A stretch of 64,000 bases of DNA. It comes from Solenopsis invicta (taxonomy: Eukaryota > Arthropoda > Insecta > Hymenoptera > Formicidae). Made by a program: the position numbers and the translations under genes. Positions 32,845 to 44,410 of this stretch are shown piece after piece. Position 1 is the stretch's first letter; each line of letters starts with the position of its first letter. The DNA lies in the NCBI RefSeq assembly GCF_016802725.1, contig NC_052679.1, forward strand, positions 10,884,138-10,948,137, written 5' to 3'. A model generated the notes under the pieces. That model saw only the letters and a program-made list of their open reading frames with translations, was not told the DNA's origin and searched no databases.

Positions 32845-33715
32845 GGATGTACGTGTTATATCTCATTACTAAAAATATAAAAATTTCATAGATTGTTCTC
32901 TTATTACGTTTGAGTATTTGTGTAAAATGTGAACACAATTCCTTTATTGATTTAAATTTTATTTAATTTTTTGTTTACTTTGATTTTTATGCAACATTGT
33001 AATATCAAATAAATTCTCATGTAAAATCAAAATTTTCACATATATTAATAATATTCTAATATATAAATCTTCATTTAGCTCTATCTACTCGTTACTTAAA
33101 AAAATATTTATTTAAAACTGTAACAAAATATAATCATTTTTGTTTTAAAAAATGATCATAAATCAAAATTTTCGTTGTTTCTTTCTTTGCAGCTGGTTTC
33201 AGGGCCAAAATTCAGATATTTGTAAAGACGTCTTGAATCTTTTGAAACCCAATGTTCGTAACCTGGAAGAACCTAGTTATAATGAAAGCGGCAGCGGTAA
33301 TGAAAGCGATGTCAGCAATAATGAAATTTAAGGATATATGTGTTATTTTTCATAACATTACCAAAAATATAAAAATTTTATAAATTGTTTTCTTATTACG
33401 TTTGAGTAATTGTGTAAAATGTGAACACAATACTTTTATTGAATTAAAAGTTATTTAAATTTTTGTTTACTTTTGATTTTCATGCAAAATTGTAATATAA
33501 ATTGTCATATAAAACAAATTAAATCAAAATGTTCACATTCATTAATAATACTCTAATATGTAAATATTCATTTAGATCTACCTACTCGTCACTTAAAAAA
33601 TTATTTATTTAAAAATATAACAAAATATAATCATTTATGTTTTAAAAATTATTATGAATCAAAATTTTCGTTGTTTTCTTTTTTGCAGCTAGTTTCATGG
33701 TCAAAATTCAGATAT
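32735..33715 (+). repeat. Tandem duplication of the Transib 3' end, about 485 bp unit
   Basis: The acidic C-terminal codons and the 3' flank of the Transib remnant (about 32735-33218) are repeated at about 33219-33715. Both copies end in a TTTGCAGCT(G/A)GTTTCA boundary, which may mark the duplication junction. Confidence 0.8.
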
Positions 33716-34084
33716 TCGCGATCAAAATTATGTTGATTACAAAAAAATTGAAACGAAAAAGAATAAACCTACCCTAAGAAACCTACAAAACTTTCAGGTT
33801 TTTAATTTCAATAACTTTTAGCTTACATTGTATAGTCAAAATATCTTTAAAAACAACAAAATAAAACGGGAAAAAATACAAAATAAATAAAATGCACAAA
33901 GAAATAAAAAATTTTTTAAAAATGGGACTACATATCTTCCAACGTCCCCGTTGTCCTAGCCCTGGGTTATACTAATTTAAAAAAAATTTTCATTTTGCAC
34001 ATATTTTCACCAAATGTTTCTAAAAATATAATTGAACCATTTTACCATAAATGGTGAAATATAAATAATTTGCGATGTTTAGAA

Positions 34085-35310
34085 GTTTGGCCGGCTAAAA
34101 TCGATTTGGTCACAGTGTGCGCCGCCACCGGAGAGATTCTGGTCTACTCAGATAAACCGGAAGACGAGAACCACAAACAAGGGGTTAGCATTCTGTTTTC
34201 AAAAAAGAGCCTCTTAGATTGAAAACCGGTATCGCCTAACCTGATCACAGCGAGATTCGCAACACGTGCAAGACCTATCACTTTTATACAATGCTATGCT
34301 TCAACGAAAATGGCCACGCCGGAAGAAAAAGAGGAGTTTTACTCCTCCCCCGCTGCAACATTGAGCGCCGTGAAAAACTCCGATATTATAATCCTGATAG
34401 GAGACCTAAATGCTAAAGTCGGCAATAACAATGACGGTTGTGAACAGGTGATGGGAAAACATGGTCTAGGTGCAATGAATAACAACGGAGAGCTCGTCAA
34501 AACCTGTTCAAATCACAGTTTGGTTATAGGTGGAACTACCTTCCCCCATAAATCCTCCATACATAAACCTAGGTCTCACCGAATAAACATACCTTCAACC
34601 AAATCGATCATATTGCTATCATGACGAGGATCGTTACTAGATGTACGTAACAAACGTGGTGCGGACAAAGCTAGTAACCATCACCTACTTATTGGGATAC
34701 TCAAACTAAAATTTGCGGCTAAACAAAAAAACAAACGCTAACAATAAGAGACTCAAATACAACCTACATCGGCTTGCCAATCCACATGTCCTAGAAAGCT
34801 TCAACAGTACACTCGAGGAAAAGTTGAGTAAAAGAGACAAAGATGGCCTAACCCCCTCAACATCGTGGAAGAAAATAACGAACATCCTTCACAAAACCAG
34901 CAGCGTTGTTCTTGGCAAACTACATAAAGGAAGAAAATCATAGATCTCTGAGGACACTTGGCAACTAATTGAAGAACGGAAAAAACTTAAAGCGAGAATC
35001 AACCAAGCTCATTCGGACATTGAACGCAACCGGCTACTTGCAACTTATACGCGGGTAAACAAAGATATTACGCGTGAAGCGCGTCATGACAAACGGAAAA
35101 GAGTCAAAGAACTGGAAAAGAGGGCCCAAGCAGCTGCTGAGACAAAAAACACCAGGAAACTGTACAGAATCATCAAATCTAGCTAACAAAAACTTTGCCC
35201 AAGTCCAACCCGTCAAAAACAAAAACGGTGAACTGCCTTGCTCTACCGAAGAGCAACTCCGTGTATGGACGGATTATTTCAAGGATACCCTCAGCTCTCA
35301 ACCCAACTAG
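34085..35310 (+). pseudogene. LINE ORF2 remnant: APE endonuclease and linker, no RT
   Basis: The region encodes part of a LINE endonuclease. It has a KPEDENHKQGVSILFSKK-type stretch near 34150-34210, EKEEFYSS near 34328, and the active-site block IILIGDLNAKVG near 34388-34425. It continues through VIGGTTFPH, and a degraded SDHH motif reads SNHH at 34673-34684 (Asp to Asn). A linker frame follows to about 35310. Stops at 34218-34220 and elsewhere, and frame shifts, break it. The reverse transcriptase expected next is absent. It is dead. Confidence 0.75.
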
Positions 35311-35602
35311 AGTGGCAACTTTTAAGTAAACAAAAAAGAAATGTTTTTAAACTCTGACATTGGACCTTATTAAATTCTTGTGCTTTTAATAAGGCCCAAA
35401 TTAAAAATAAATTAAAAATAACAAAAAAATTAAATATTATTTTTCAATTCACTATTAAAATAATTATTAATCACAAATACGAAATCTTTTAAGCTCTATT
35501 ATACTAGTAAAACATCACAATTATTTTTAATTTTGTCTATAATTAATATTTTAACTATAAGAAATTCTCGATATTTTAGTGCAATTTTAGCTTATGGAAA
35601 GT
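35311..35602. other. AT-rich segment, no gene
   Basis: It contains AATAAGGCCCA/GGACCTTATT-like words that recur near 37110-37490, possibly ends of an older element. Confidence 0.35.
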
Positions 35603-37036
35603 TACCCAGATAGCCAAATGATTGCAAATTGTCGGCAACTTGCTACAAATATCGCTCATAAGTTGTCAGCAAAGCAACAGAAGGGGGTATCCTCTTTTCA
35701 GTATGTTTTTGTCAGTAATAATTTTCAAAATATAATAATGGCAAGTTTTCAACAATCTATTGGCAATAGACTTTAAACTCAATTTTCAGCAACTTGCCGG
35801 CAACTGGCGCGCAACACGTCAGGAATCCTTAAAATCTAAACAATGAGTAGGAAACAAGTGTTGCTGTAAGGTTGCCCTTAGATTGCAGACAATGCAAGAA
35901 ACTTGTAGAAAATTCGTCGGCAATCTGATGACAACAATTTTCAGCAATTTGTGAACAACTGACGTGCAACATGTTGTGTTTTTAAATTGCCATCATGTTA
36001 TAAACAACAGGTAAAAAGATTTTTAATCCTTTTCATATCCCTTCTATAAATACCATATAGATCTTGTTACAAAATCTGTGTCATATCAAGACTTATGTTC
36101 AACAGATAGAGCAGATCGGTGAGCGCTTAGTGAGTTAAGAGCAAAACTATGTTCCAAAACTCATCATAAAAAAGTGTTGCAACCTTTTAGCTCATGACTG
36201 TATATACGCACACCGACGGAATCGGTATCCCTCCGCGCGCGACACGCGGCTTCTACACATATACGCGAAGTGCCCACTACATACGTACTAGTCTTCCTCT
36301 TCCATGCTACTAGTGTGGCTGCTAAAAGTCGAAAATGCATTGCTGACACTGGGCCATTTTGAATTTTCACTAGTTTTTGAAACACACAACGACAAATGAT
36401 GTACATTCATAATAAGAGTAAAAAAGTAGGTTAGGCGATGCATACGCAAGTATGCTTCGCTTGAGTTGGTCGTTTAAGTACTGGCGTTTACGTGCACTTC
36501 TCTCACTCAATAATAATGCACATCATTGTCAACTAAATGCTGAAAACTTTTCAGCAATTAATAGGTTTGTTTGAGTTGCTTGAAATCCCCAAAAATTTTT
36601 GCACTCGAGATGAGATAAATATATATTTGATCGTAAGAGACGACAAAAAAATTAATTCAAAAAGGGCAGCAACACGAACAGGCCTATTATTATAGTAGAG
36701 TTGCTATTCGGTTGCCGACATGTTGCTCACAACTTATGAATAAAAGTAATACTCGCATGTTTCTGTTAACTTTATATTATTATTCGGTTGCCGACACATT
36801 GCTCACAACTTATGAATGATAATCGTTGTTCACATATTGCTATCAGATTGCTATAAACATTGGTTGCAACAATTGTTCTACCGTTGTTTGACAATAAAAC
36901 TCAGCATATTAATACTGAATTAAGAAAAACATTTTTGTTTAATTAAATTATAGGCAACATAATAGCAATTGACGAGCAACTTAATTTCTGCAATTATTTG
37001 ATTTAGATTGAGTATTCACGTTTGGCTATCTGGGTA
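35603..37036. mobile_element. TACCC-ended non-autonomous element, copy 1 (1.43 kb)
   Basis: The left end TACCCAGATAGCCAAATG is mirrored by CGTTTGGCTATCTGGGTA at the right. The interior is packed with GCAAC/GTTGC words (CAACTTGC, GTTGCCGAC and variants). There is no transposase. Copy 2 (56383-57279) has related ends and the same word style. Confidence 0.65.
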
Positions 37037-37536
37037 GTATCATTGAAAATCGTTATTTTCTGCTGCAAGCCACATACATAATAAACAAATGACAATGGCT
37101 ATAACAATCAATGTACAAGTGGGCCTTATTTCTTAATACATTATTTATAAAAAAGTATATTTATTCCAAAAAATTGATATACATTTGTTTTTTCCTATAG
37201 TTAGAAAGTTGAATAATATTATAATATATTGTAATAAACCATAAAATAATGTATACTTATTAAATTTACAACACATTTTTATAAAAACGACTGATTTACC
37301 CACTTTGTTACAAGCTTTCGTTGCACTGAATAAACGTGTTGCCAGCGGTATTAATTTCCTATTCAGTCTTTATCTACTTCCTATGACATATCTTTTAAGC
37401 ATGTATTTCAAACATAAAGCGAGTTTTTAAATGGTAAATTTAAAAGTGGGTCTTATTTAGTTCTGGGCCTTATTCAGCTTAAGTACCTTAATTAATGCAA
37501 CTAAATTTTTTTTTTACAAGGATATACCTATAACAA

Positions 37537-37950
37537 CGGTTGCGGTCTAATTGACCAATGCAAAAATTGAGCGTTTGTTAGCCAATAGGAATTGAGTCGT
37601 TAAGCGGTGTAGTTATTCCTCTTCTTCCACGATTTCGCCCTCATTTGGTACATGTATGCACTAGGCAGTGCTCGCAATAAAATGCACATTTCGAATCGAT
37701 TTCTGAGGCAACGCCTACTCTCTCCTCACTACTACTCGAGACTCGACGGCCGAGCCAATTGCTCTTAAGACTGTAGCGCTCCATGTTTTGTAGTTACATA
37801 AACAATTAAATAAAGATAATTTATTTATTTAAATGCCCGCTTAATATCGGGGTATGTACTTGATAATTATTATTACAATTATAATAATTTAAATGCTAAT
37901 TTTTAATGAGCGGTCAAATTGACTTCTGCTGTGGTTTTAAGTAGAGAAAT
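37537..37950. mobile_element. Possible MITE (about 410 bp)
   Basis: Near the left, GCGGTCTAATTGACC; near the right, GCGGTCAAATTGAC with further partly complementary sequence. Symmetry is imperfect and borders are uncertain. Confidence 0.25.
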
Positions 37951-39085
37951 TTTACTGTAGTTCTAGTGTTAAGAGTACACAAACCACTCAAAATCAAACA
38001 ACCTCCTATAAAACTAATTATTACAAAGAAATAAAGAACAAGTTGAAAAAAAAGCAAACTTGCAAACAATTTAGGTTCTTAGAAAGTATTTAAGAGGCTG
38101 AAAATTTTACTGAATATTCTTCCTATGTCAAAATATACATAATTTTGCCAGAATTTTTTGTACGCAAAAATTTTTTTATAAAAAATTACTGGTCTTGTGT
38201 GTGAAGATAAAAATGACACTATATAACAAATTTCTTGCATATTTGTCATGAAGAAGCATTCTTTGATAAACAGGATGCACTGAATACAAATATAATCACA
38301 AAAATTCTCTTACATAAATTTCCAAGAATTAAACCCTCAAAAAATGCGTTTTTGGCAATTTTCATAAATTCATAACGTATAAATCACATGTTCCAGCAAC
38401 TTTGGCAAGGTCTGATATTAAAGTTTGGACTTTTATCTTTTTGCGAGTCTGAAAAAATTAAAAATTGAAAGTGCATTTTAGAAGATGTAATTTTGGAATT
38501 TTTTAAAATTGTGTTTTTTACGTATGCAAATTTATATAAATCTTTTTTTTTTATATCGCTGTCTTATTATAGGTTTACTTACACATTCTTAATATCTCTG
38601 TGCCATCGGTGTGACCGATTTCTTAACCTCACAAGTGTCATTCTTTTACGCATTAGAACTTTCTATCTGCTTTAGAGCGATGACTTTTTTCTTTTATATT
38701 CGTGTTCTACATATAAAAATAAACAATATTACGAAATTTGAGTCAAATCGGTGAGAAGGATCATGTCTCCTTGATTATCCGAAAATCTTTACTAGGGATA
38801 GACATGCCCAAAAATCATACAATTCAAAACGTATAGGAAGCAATCTTTTTTTTCTTTAAAAGTAAACAATCGATATTTCAATCATTTTCAAGCACATTTC
38901 TCTGCCTCTTAACCTATACGTGATGTAACAGGCGAAATCGAGACATTCGCGACAGATCGAGATTACCAGCGATTACGCAAAATGAGAGGAAAGTATAATC
39001 GTGATAAAGACTACCACATCGAGCAGATATAAAAATAAATCAACCGTCGCAGTGCCAAACAAACCGAATTGTAGGAATCACTTAC
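37951..39085. other. AT-rich segment, no gene
   Basis: No recognised protein. Near 38925-39080 the base composition becomes more even, next to the candidate divergent promoter. Confidence 0.45.
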
Positions 39086-39370
39086 CGCGATAAACCTGTG
39101 TTGATCCCAAACTTCGATGTTGCAGACAAGACGATAATATATTTTTTTATTCGTTCTTTCTTCTTCCCGATTCTCAATCACCACCGCTTGTTTTCGTTAA
39201 GCAGAAGCGTTTTTCACTGGGAAAATTAGTGCCCACTGAGTGTGCGCACTCGCCGCTGGCAATTGGACGTTTCGGTTCGCGCGATGACGATGCCAACGGA
39301 AACGCCCAATTACCTGCAGCGAATGCACACTCATGGTGTAGTCCTATGAAGTCGGCGTACATACGTATGT
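39086..39370 (-). other. Candidate first exon of a divergent minus-strand gene
   Basis: Reading leftward, the segment ends in TTTATCGCG followed by the donor GTAAGTGATT (boundary at 39085/39086). It is GC-richer than its flanks and has no long frame reaching the donor, so it would be untranslated. The nearest minus-strand coding exon with an upstream acceptor is TatD. The exon call is inference. Confidence 0.35.
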
Positions 39371-39739
39371 GTCAACACGTGTTAAGCAATTGGAAAGCAC
39401 CTTTATAGTGTATGTATACAAAGTGTAAGCAAGAAGAACAAACCTATTGTCTTTGTTATCATGGTCGTGGTCGGTATGACATGTTTCCTAACCTCAATAG
39501 TTGTCAACCTCAACAATATTTTGTTTTATGAAACAGACGGCCGGATTTTTTCGTTTTGAGTGAAAACGCGTCGAATAAAGATGTTTTTAAAGAAAATTGA
39601 AGTGAGGAGCGTATTCTAAATAATTTATTTTTTCCATCTGCATTGAACTATCATTGGAATTAGCGCGAACTGCTTGGTTCGGTCTTCTCAACTGCTGTGA
39701 AACCTAACCTCAGATTCAATTTAAAGTAAGATTTGAACG
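39371..39739. promoter_or_regulatory. Likely divergent promoter region and mannosidase 5' UTR
   Basis: It lies between the minus-strand exon candidate and the mannosidase start codon. No clear TATA box. An imperfect inverted repeat (CGCTGGCAATTGG versus CCAATTACCTGCAGCG) lies just to the left, at about 39230-39345, inside the exon candidate. No transposon is seen here, although both sides are full of them. Confidence 0.4.
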
Positions 39740-39868
39740 ATGAGAACTAGAAGAACTATGGCCATTCTCGGAGTGGGTTTGATCCTCGCCTCCTGTGTGA
39801 TGATTTATCTTATGATGGATTTGATACTTCTTCCACCTGGACAAGGTCCTAAACTTTCTATGAGCAAT
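39740..39868 (+). CDS. alpha-Man-II: Golgi alpha-mannosidase II, exon 1 (tail and membrane anchor)
   Basis: Forty-three codons run from the ATG at 39740 to AAT, followed by the perfect donor GTAAGT at 39869. The peptide has a short basic tail (MRTRRT), then one hydrophobic segment (about residues 7-31), then a Pro/Gly stem. This is the layout of a type II Golgi membrane enzyme and of fly alpha-mannosidase II. It ends in phase 0, and the catalytic exon at 60778 opens in phase 0. The ATG context AACGATGA is acceptable. The link to the exon 20.9 kb away is inferred from topology, phase and strand. Confidence 0.7.
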
Positions 39869-39900
39869 GTAAGTTTCAACGATATCACTTACTAGATGAG

Positions 39901-41258
39901 GCCGCCAGTGCATCACCGATTTTAATAAAATTTTATGGATGTTTAGTAAGGGAGAGGGGGGCAAATAGTCACAATTAAAATTTTTTTTTTCCCATACCTA
40001 TTCTATCACCTACCATTAATACAAACATAATTATATATCTCAAGTATCTGTTTTCTAAAAAGCAGTGAAACTATAGAGCCAAATATAACTGAAGAAGAAG
40101 CTTAAAATTTTGTCTTTGTTAAAACAAAGTTAAATCAGGATTTTATTTTGGTATTTAAGGTACATTTTATTGATTTCTGAATCTTTGAACAACATTTAAC
40201 CTATTTTGTATTATATAGTACATTTTTCCTCTATTTTGATATATTTGATATATTTGCATACCTGGATATCAAATTTGTTTTTCTCAGTAAAGTTTTAAAG
40301 TTTTAAAAAAATAGCTTTTGTAGCAAATAGTGACAAATATAGATTTGAATTTTTCATAGAGAGGAGGTTAGAGTTGTTTTATTCATAGAAAGAGAAACAG
40401 AGAGAAAAAGGATAATTAAACTCATTACTCAAAATGGTAATTGGTTAAAAGCAATTAAAATTTTGATTAAATTGTTATATTGTTTTTTTGCAAGTTACGA
40501 ATCGGTTTTGCAATTATAATATGTTTTTATTATACAGCCATTATTAACTTATGATATAAATATACTTATGATATAAAAGTCATTTTATTTAAAAGATTAA
40601 TTGTTATCACTCACCTTGTACGGTGTCACTATTTGCCCCATACTATGAACAAATAGTGACAAATGTAGACTTCAATTTCTATGAAAATTTAATCCTTATA
40701 CCATGACTTATGTAAGCTCTAAGTTTTTCTTTTATTTCAAGGTGGAAAGTACTTTTTTAATAAAAAAATCAAATCTTAAAAACCTGAAATTAGCTTGCAA
40801 GAGAAAGAGAAAAAAGTTTTGTATTATTAATTATTTATATTATTAACTATTTATTCCTTTCTTGTTTATTTACTCAAATTTTTACTATAGTAAAGCAGTA
40901 AGTTGCGGATATTAGGCATTATCGAGAAAATGATGATTAAATATTTCCAACACCTATAGTACCATTACAGCTTTTAGTTTTTTATAAGGTCTGAACCAAA
41001 AAAAAAGCAATAACAAAACCGTTTTGCTTGGAGACTGTTGTAAATATGACAATTTTCCCAACACTGGACACTATGCCGTTGACTCGACAATCGTTTTTCT
41101 GTAATGGTACTATGGGTATTGAAAATATTTAATCATCATTTTCTCAAGAATGCCCAATTTTCACGACTTACGGCTTTACTGTAGTAGATGTGCAAGTGAA
41201 TACTACACATCTATAATATTATTAAAATTGGTGATGCATTAGTCATAGCTTTCCTTTG
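39901..41258. mobile_element. CAAGG-type inverted-repeat element 3, no tRNA-like module
   Basis: Left GCATCACCGATTTTAATAA and right TTATTAAAATTGGTGATGC are inverted. The right end finishes in CTTTCCTTTG followed by TTA, the CAAAGG form of the CAAGG ends of elements 1, 2 and 4. Internal blocks (TGAGAAAATGATGATTAAAT and its inverse) match element 2. The left terminus is diverged and a MITE (39956-40640) sits inside. It lies in the mannosidase intron. Confidence 0.55.
39956..40640. mobile_element. GGGGCAAATAGT MITE (about 685 bp)
   Basis: Ends GGGGCAAATAGTCAC and the complement GGGGCAAATAGTGAC form inverted repeats. Related CAAATAGTGACAAAT words recur inside (about 40326) and just outside (about 40652). 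Confidence 0.5.
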
Positions 41259-42783
41259 TTAAATCAAGGTGACAAATACAATTGTAAAAGGAGGACTGTC
41301 AATTATAAGGCCATTTTTTAGTGATTTCCCTATTTCCAGAAAAAAAATTTTTTTTTTTTCATTTTGATAGCTTTAATGAAGATATTTTGATAGTCTTAAT
41401 AAAAAAATATAATAAATATTTGCATAAAGTTTTGTTTTATTTATGATTGTAGTTTTTAATTAAATAATATGAGCTACTAATTAAAAAAACATTTTTAATA
41501 AAATCTCAAATAATTGATATGTTTACTAAATGGTCATAGCTAGAATTTTAGCTAAAATAATGTTTTTGTGTGATTTTATATACAATTTCCAATTCTTTCA
41601 AACTGCGAGCTATTGTTGTCTCTGTGAAGTTAGCACCTCATTTTTCTGCACCACAAGTTTTTATGCAAGTTCTATTTGCACCCTTAATAGTTCTAGAGTT
41701 CCTGATAGTTTATAACAATAGTTCCGCTGAAATAACATTAAAAATGATAATTTGAAAATATGAGGTGCCAACTTCGCGTGGCACCTCAAGTTTCGAAAAA
41801 ATTTATTTTGACATTGGAATTCTATCGTTCTCGAAGAGTTCTAGAGTTCCCAATAAGTTTAAACTATAGTTCTGGTCATTAAATATTAAAAAAAACTTTT
41901 TAATTTAAATTTTTTGTCCGCACCTCAAATAAAAAAAAAAATTGTTTTTGACATTGGAATTCTATAATTCTCGAAGAGTTCTAGAGTTCCCAATAAGTTT
42001 AAACTATAGTTCTGGTCATTAAATATTTTTAAAAAATTTTTTAATTTAAATTTTTTGTCTGCCTCAAATTTCAAAAAAATTGTTTTTGACTATGGAATTC
42101 TGTAGTTTTCGAAGAGTTTTAGAGTTCTCAATAGGTTATATTACCAGTTCCAGGTTATATTACCTATATATATATATTTAAACAATTGTTAAACCGCGGG
42201 CTGGCGCCATACTACAAGAGTAAAGTACCATCTTGTTGAGAGTTCTGGACGAGTTCTTGGCATTTTTCGATAGTTCCGCAATAGTTCTAAAGTGTTCTGT
42301 AGTTTCGTCAAAAGTTCTCGCCTCTTACCATTGTTTTACTAATTTTTAAACCGCGAGCTGGCAGCGCACTGCAAGAGTAAAGTACTACCTTGTTGAGAGT
42401 TCTGGACGAGTTCTTAGCATTTTTCGATAGCTCACCAATAGTTCTCAAGCTTTCTACAGTTTCGTCAAGAGTTCTCGCCTCTAACTAGTTTTTTTATTAA
42501 TTTTTAAACCGCGAGCTGGTTCCGCACTGCAAGAGTCTTTACTCTTGGTGAACTATTTGGTGAACTATTGGTGAACTATCGAAAAATACTCTTGTAATGC
42601 GGTGCCAGCTCGCGGTTTAAAAATTAGTAAAAAAATGGTTAGAGACGAGAACTCTTGATGAAACTACAGAACACTTTAGAACTATTACGGTACTATCGAA
42701 AAATGCCAAGAACTCGTCCAGAACTGTGAACAAGATGATACTTTACTCTTGTAGTGCGGTGCCAGCCCGCGAGTTTAACAATT

Positions 42784-42786
42784 GTT

Positions 42787-42828
<42 letters not shown>
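42784..42828. repeat. (AT)n microsatellite
   Basis: About 22 AT dinucleotides in one arm of the outer Foldback-type element. The other arm has only a short AT run near 42165. Confidence 0.9.
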
Positions 42829-43137
42829 TCGGAACTGGTAATATAACCTATTGAGAACTCTAGAACTCTTTGAGAACTATAGAATTCCATAGTCAAAAAC
42901 AATTTTTTTGAAATTTGAAGTGCGGACAAAAAAATTAAAAATTTTTTTTTAAATATTTAATGACTAGAACTATAGTTTAAACTTATTGGGAACTCTAGAA
43001 CTCTTTGAGAACTATAGAATTCCAATGTTAAAATCAATTTTTTTTAAACTTGAGGTGCCACGCGAAGTTGGCACCTCATATTTTCAAATTATCATTTTTA
43101 ATGTTATTTCGGCGGAACTATTGTTATAAACTATCAG

Positions 43138-44308
43138 ATGAGCGTGAAGCTGGCAGCCAGACCTAGCAGCCAGCCAGGGACGAATAGGGTGCCGGGGCCC
43201 CGTAAATAAAAAGTGATTAGAATTACAAAAAAACAATTGTTAGCCAATGTTACGCTCAAAGTAATAACAGATACGCCATTATTTCAAAGATAAACCATTG
43301 TATTAGTAATAAAATAAAATAAACTAATTATTTAACAGTTAGATATGATAACAGTAAATACCAAAGACAAACGCATACCCGTAGAGAGTCAAAAAAAATC
43401 ACAGACACATCTCTCAATGAGCATAAAACGACGGAGTAGCGACCGAAGCGATGACGGCCCTTATTGTTTATTTAAAAAATTAATTAACAATTTCACTCAA
43501 GTAGCAGCCAATGCGTACGCATATCCGTAGAGAGTTGAAAAAAATCACAGACACATCTCTCAATGAGCATAAAACGACGGAGTAGCGACCGAAGCGATGA
43601 CGGCCCTTATTGTTTATTTAAAAAATTAATTAACAATTTCACTCAAGTAGCAGCCAAGGCGTACGCATATCCGTAGAGAGTTGAAAAAAATCACAGAGAC
43701 ATCTCTTCGGTCGCTACTCCGTCGTTTTATGCTCATTGAGAGATGTGTCTGTGATTTTTTTCAACTCTCTACGGATATGCGTACGTCTTTGGCTGCTATT
43801 CAGTGAAATTGTTAATTAATTTTTTAAATAAACAATAAGGGCCGTCATCGCTTCGGTCGCTACTCCGTCGTTTTATGCTCATTGAGAGATGTGTCTGTGA
43901 TTTTTTTCAACTCTCTACGGATATGCGTACGCCTTGGCTGCTACTTGAGTGAAATTGTTAATTAATTTTTTAAATAAACAATAAGGGCCGTCATCGCTTC
44001 GGTCGCTACTCCGTCGTTTTATGCTCATTGAGAGATGTGTCTGTGATTTTTTTTGACTCTCTACGGGTATGCGTTTGTCTTTGGTATTTACTGTTATCAT
44101 ATCTAACTGTTAAATAATTAGTTTATTTTATTTTATTACTAATACAATGGTTTGTCTTTGAAATAATGGCGTATCTGTTATTACTTTGAGCGTAACATTG
44201 GCTAACAATTGTTTTTTTTGTAATTCTAATCACTTTTTATTTACGGGGCCCCGGCACCCTATTCGTCCCTGGCTGGTTGCTAGGTCTGGCTGCCAGCTTC
44301 ACGCTCAT
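43138..44308. mobile_element. Foldback-type element, inner (1171 bp)
   Basis: Perfect inverted ends start ATGAGCGTGAAGCTGGCAGC. The 9 bp duplication AACTATCAG lies at 43129-43137 and 44309-44317 and is derived from the outer element. Each arm contains tandem units of exactly 146 bp (starts at 43381, 43527, 43673; mirrored at 43765, 43911, 44057). The arms meet near 43707 with almost no spacer. It encodes no protein; the two 61-codon frames inside are mirror images of one repeat unit. Confidence 0.9.
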
Positions 44309-44410
44309 AACTATCAGGAACTCTAGAATTATTAAGGGTGCAAATAGAACTTGCATAAAAACTTGCGGTGCAGAAAAATGAGGTGCTAACTTCACAGAGA
44401 CGCTATTGTT

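Larger units (their letters stand above)
41618..44401. mobile_element. Foldback-type element, outer (1.6 kb without its insert)
   Basis: Perfect inverted ends start GTCTCTGTGAAGTTAGCACC. A 9 bp duplication GCTATTGTT lies at 41609-41617 and 44402-44410. The arms consist of tandem subrepeats: a roughly 140 bp unit (near 41806, 41946, 42085) and a 157 bp unit starting AAACCGCGAGCTGG (near 42192, 42349, 42507), both mirrored on the other side. Long arms of subrepeats plus 9 bp duplications are hallmarks of Foldback elements; MULEs also make 9 bp duplications. It encodes no protein. A second element is inserted at 43138. Confidence 0.85.

Noticed and set aside
32735..33715. Tandem units considered as a CRISPR-like array
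   Set aside because: Only two long units with no short regular repeats or spacers; the organism is a eukaryote.
43345..44100. Two nearly identical 61-codon frames on opposite strands
   Set aside because: They are mirror images of the same Foldback arm repeat, not genes.
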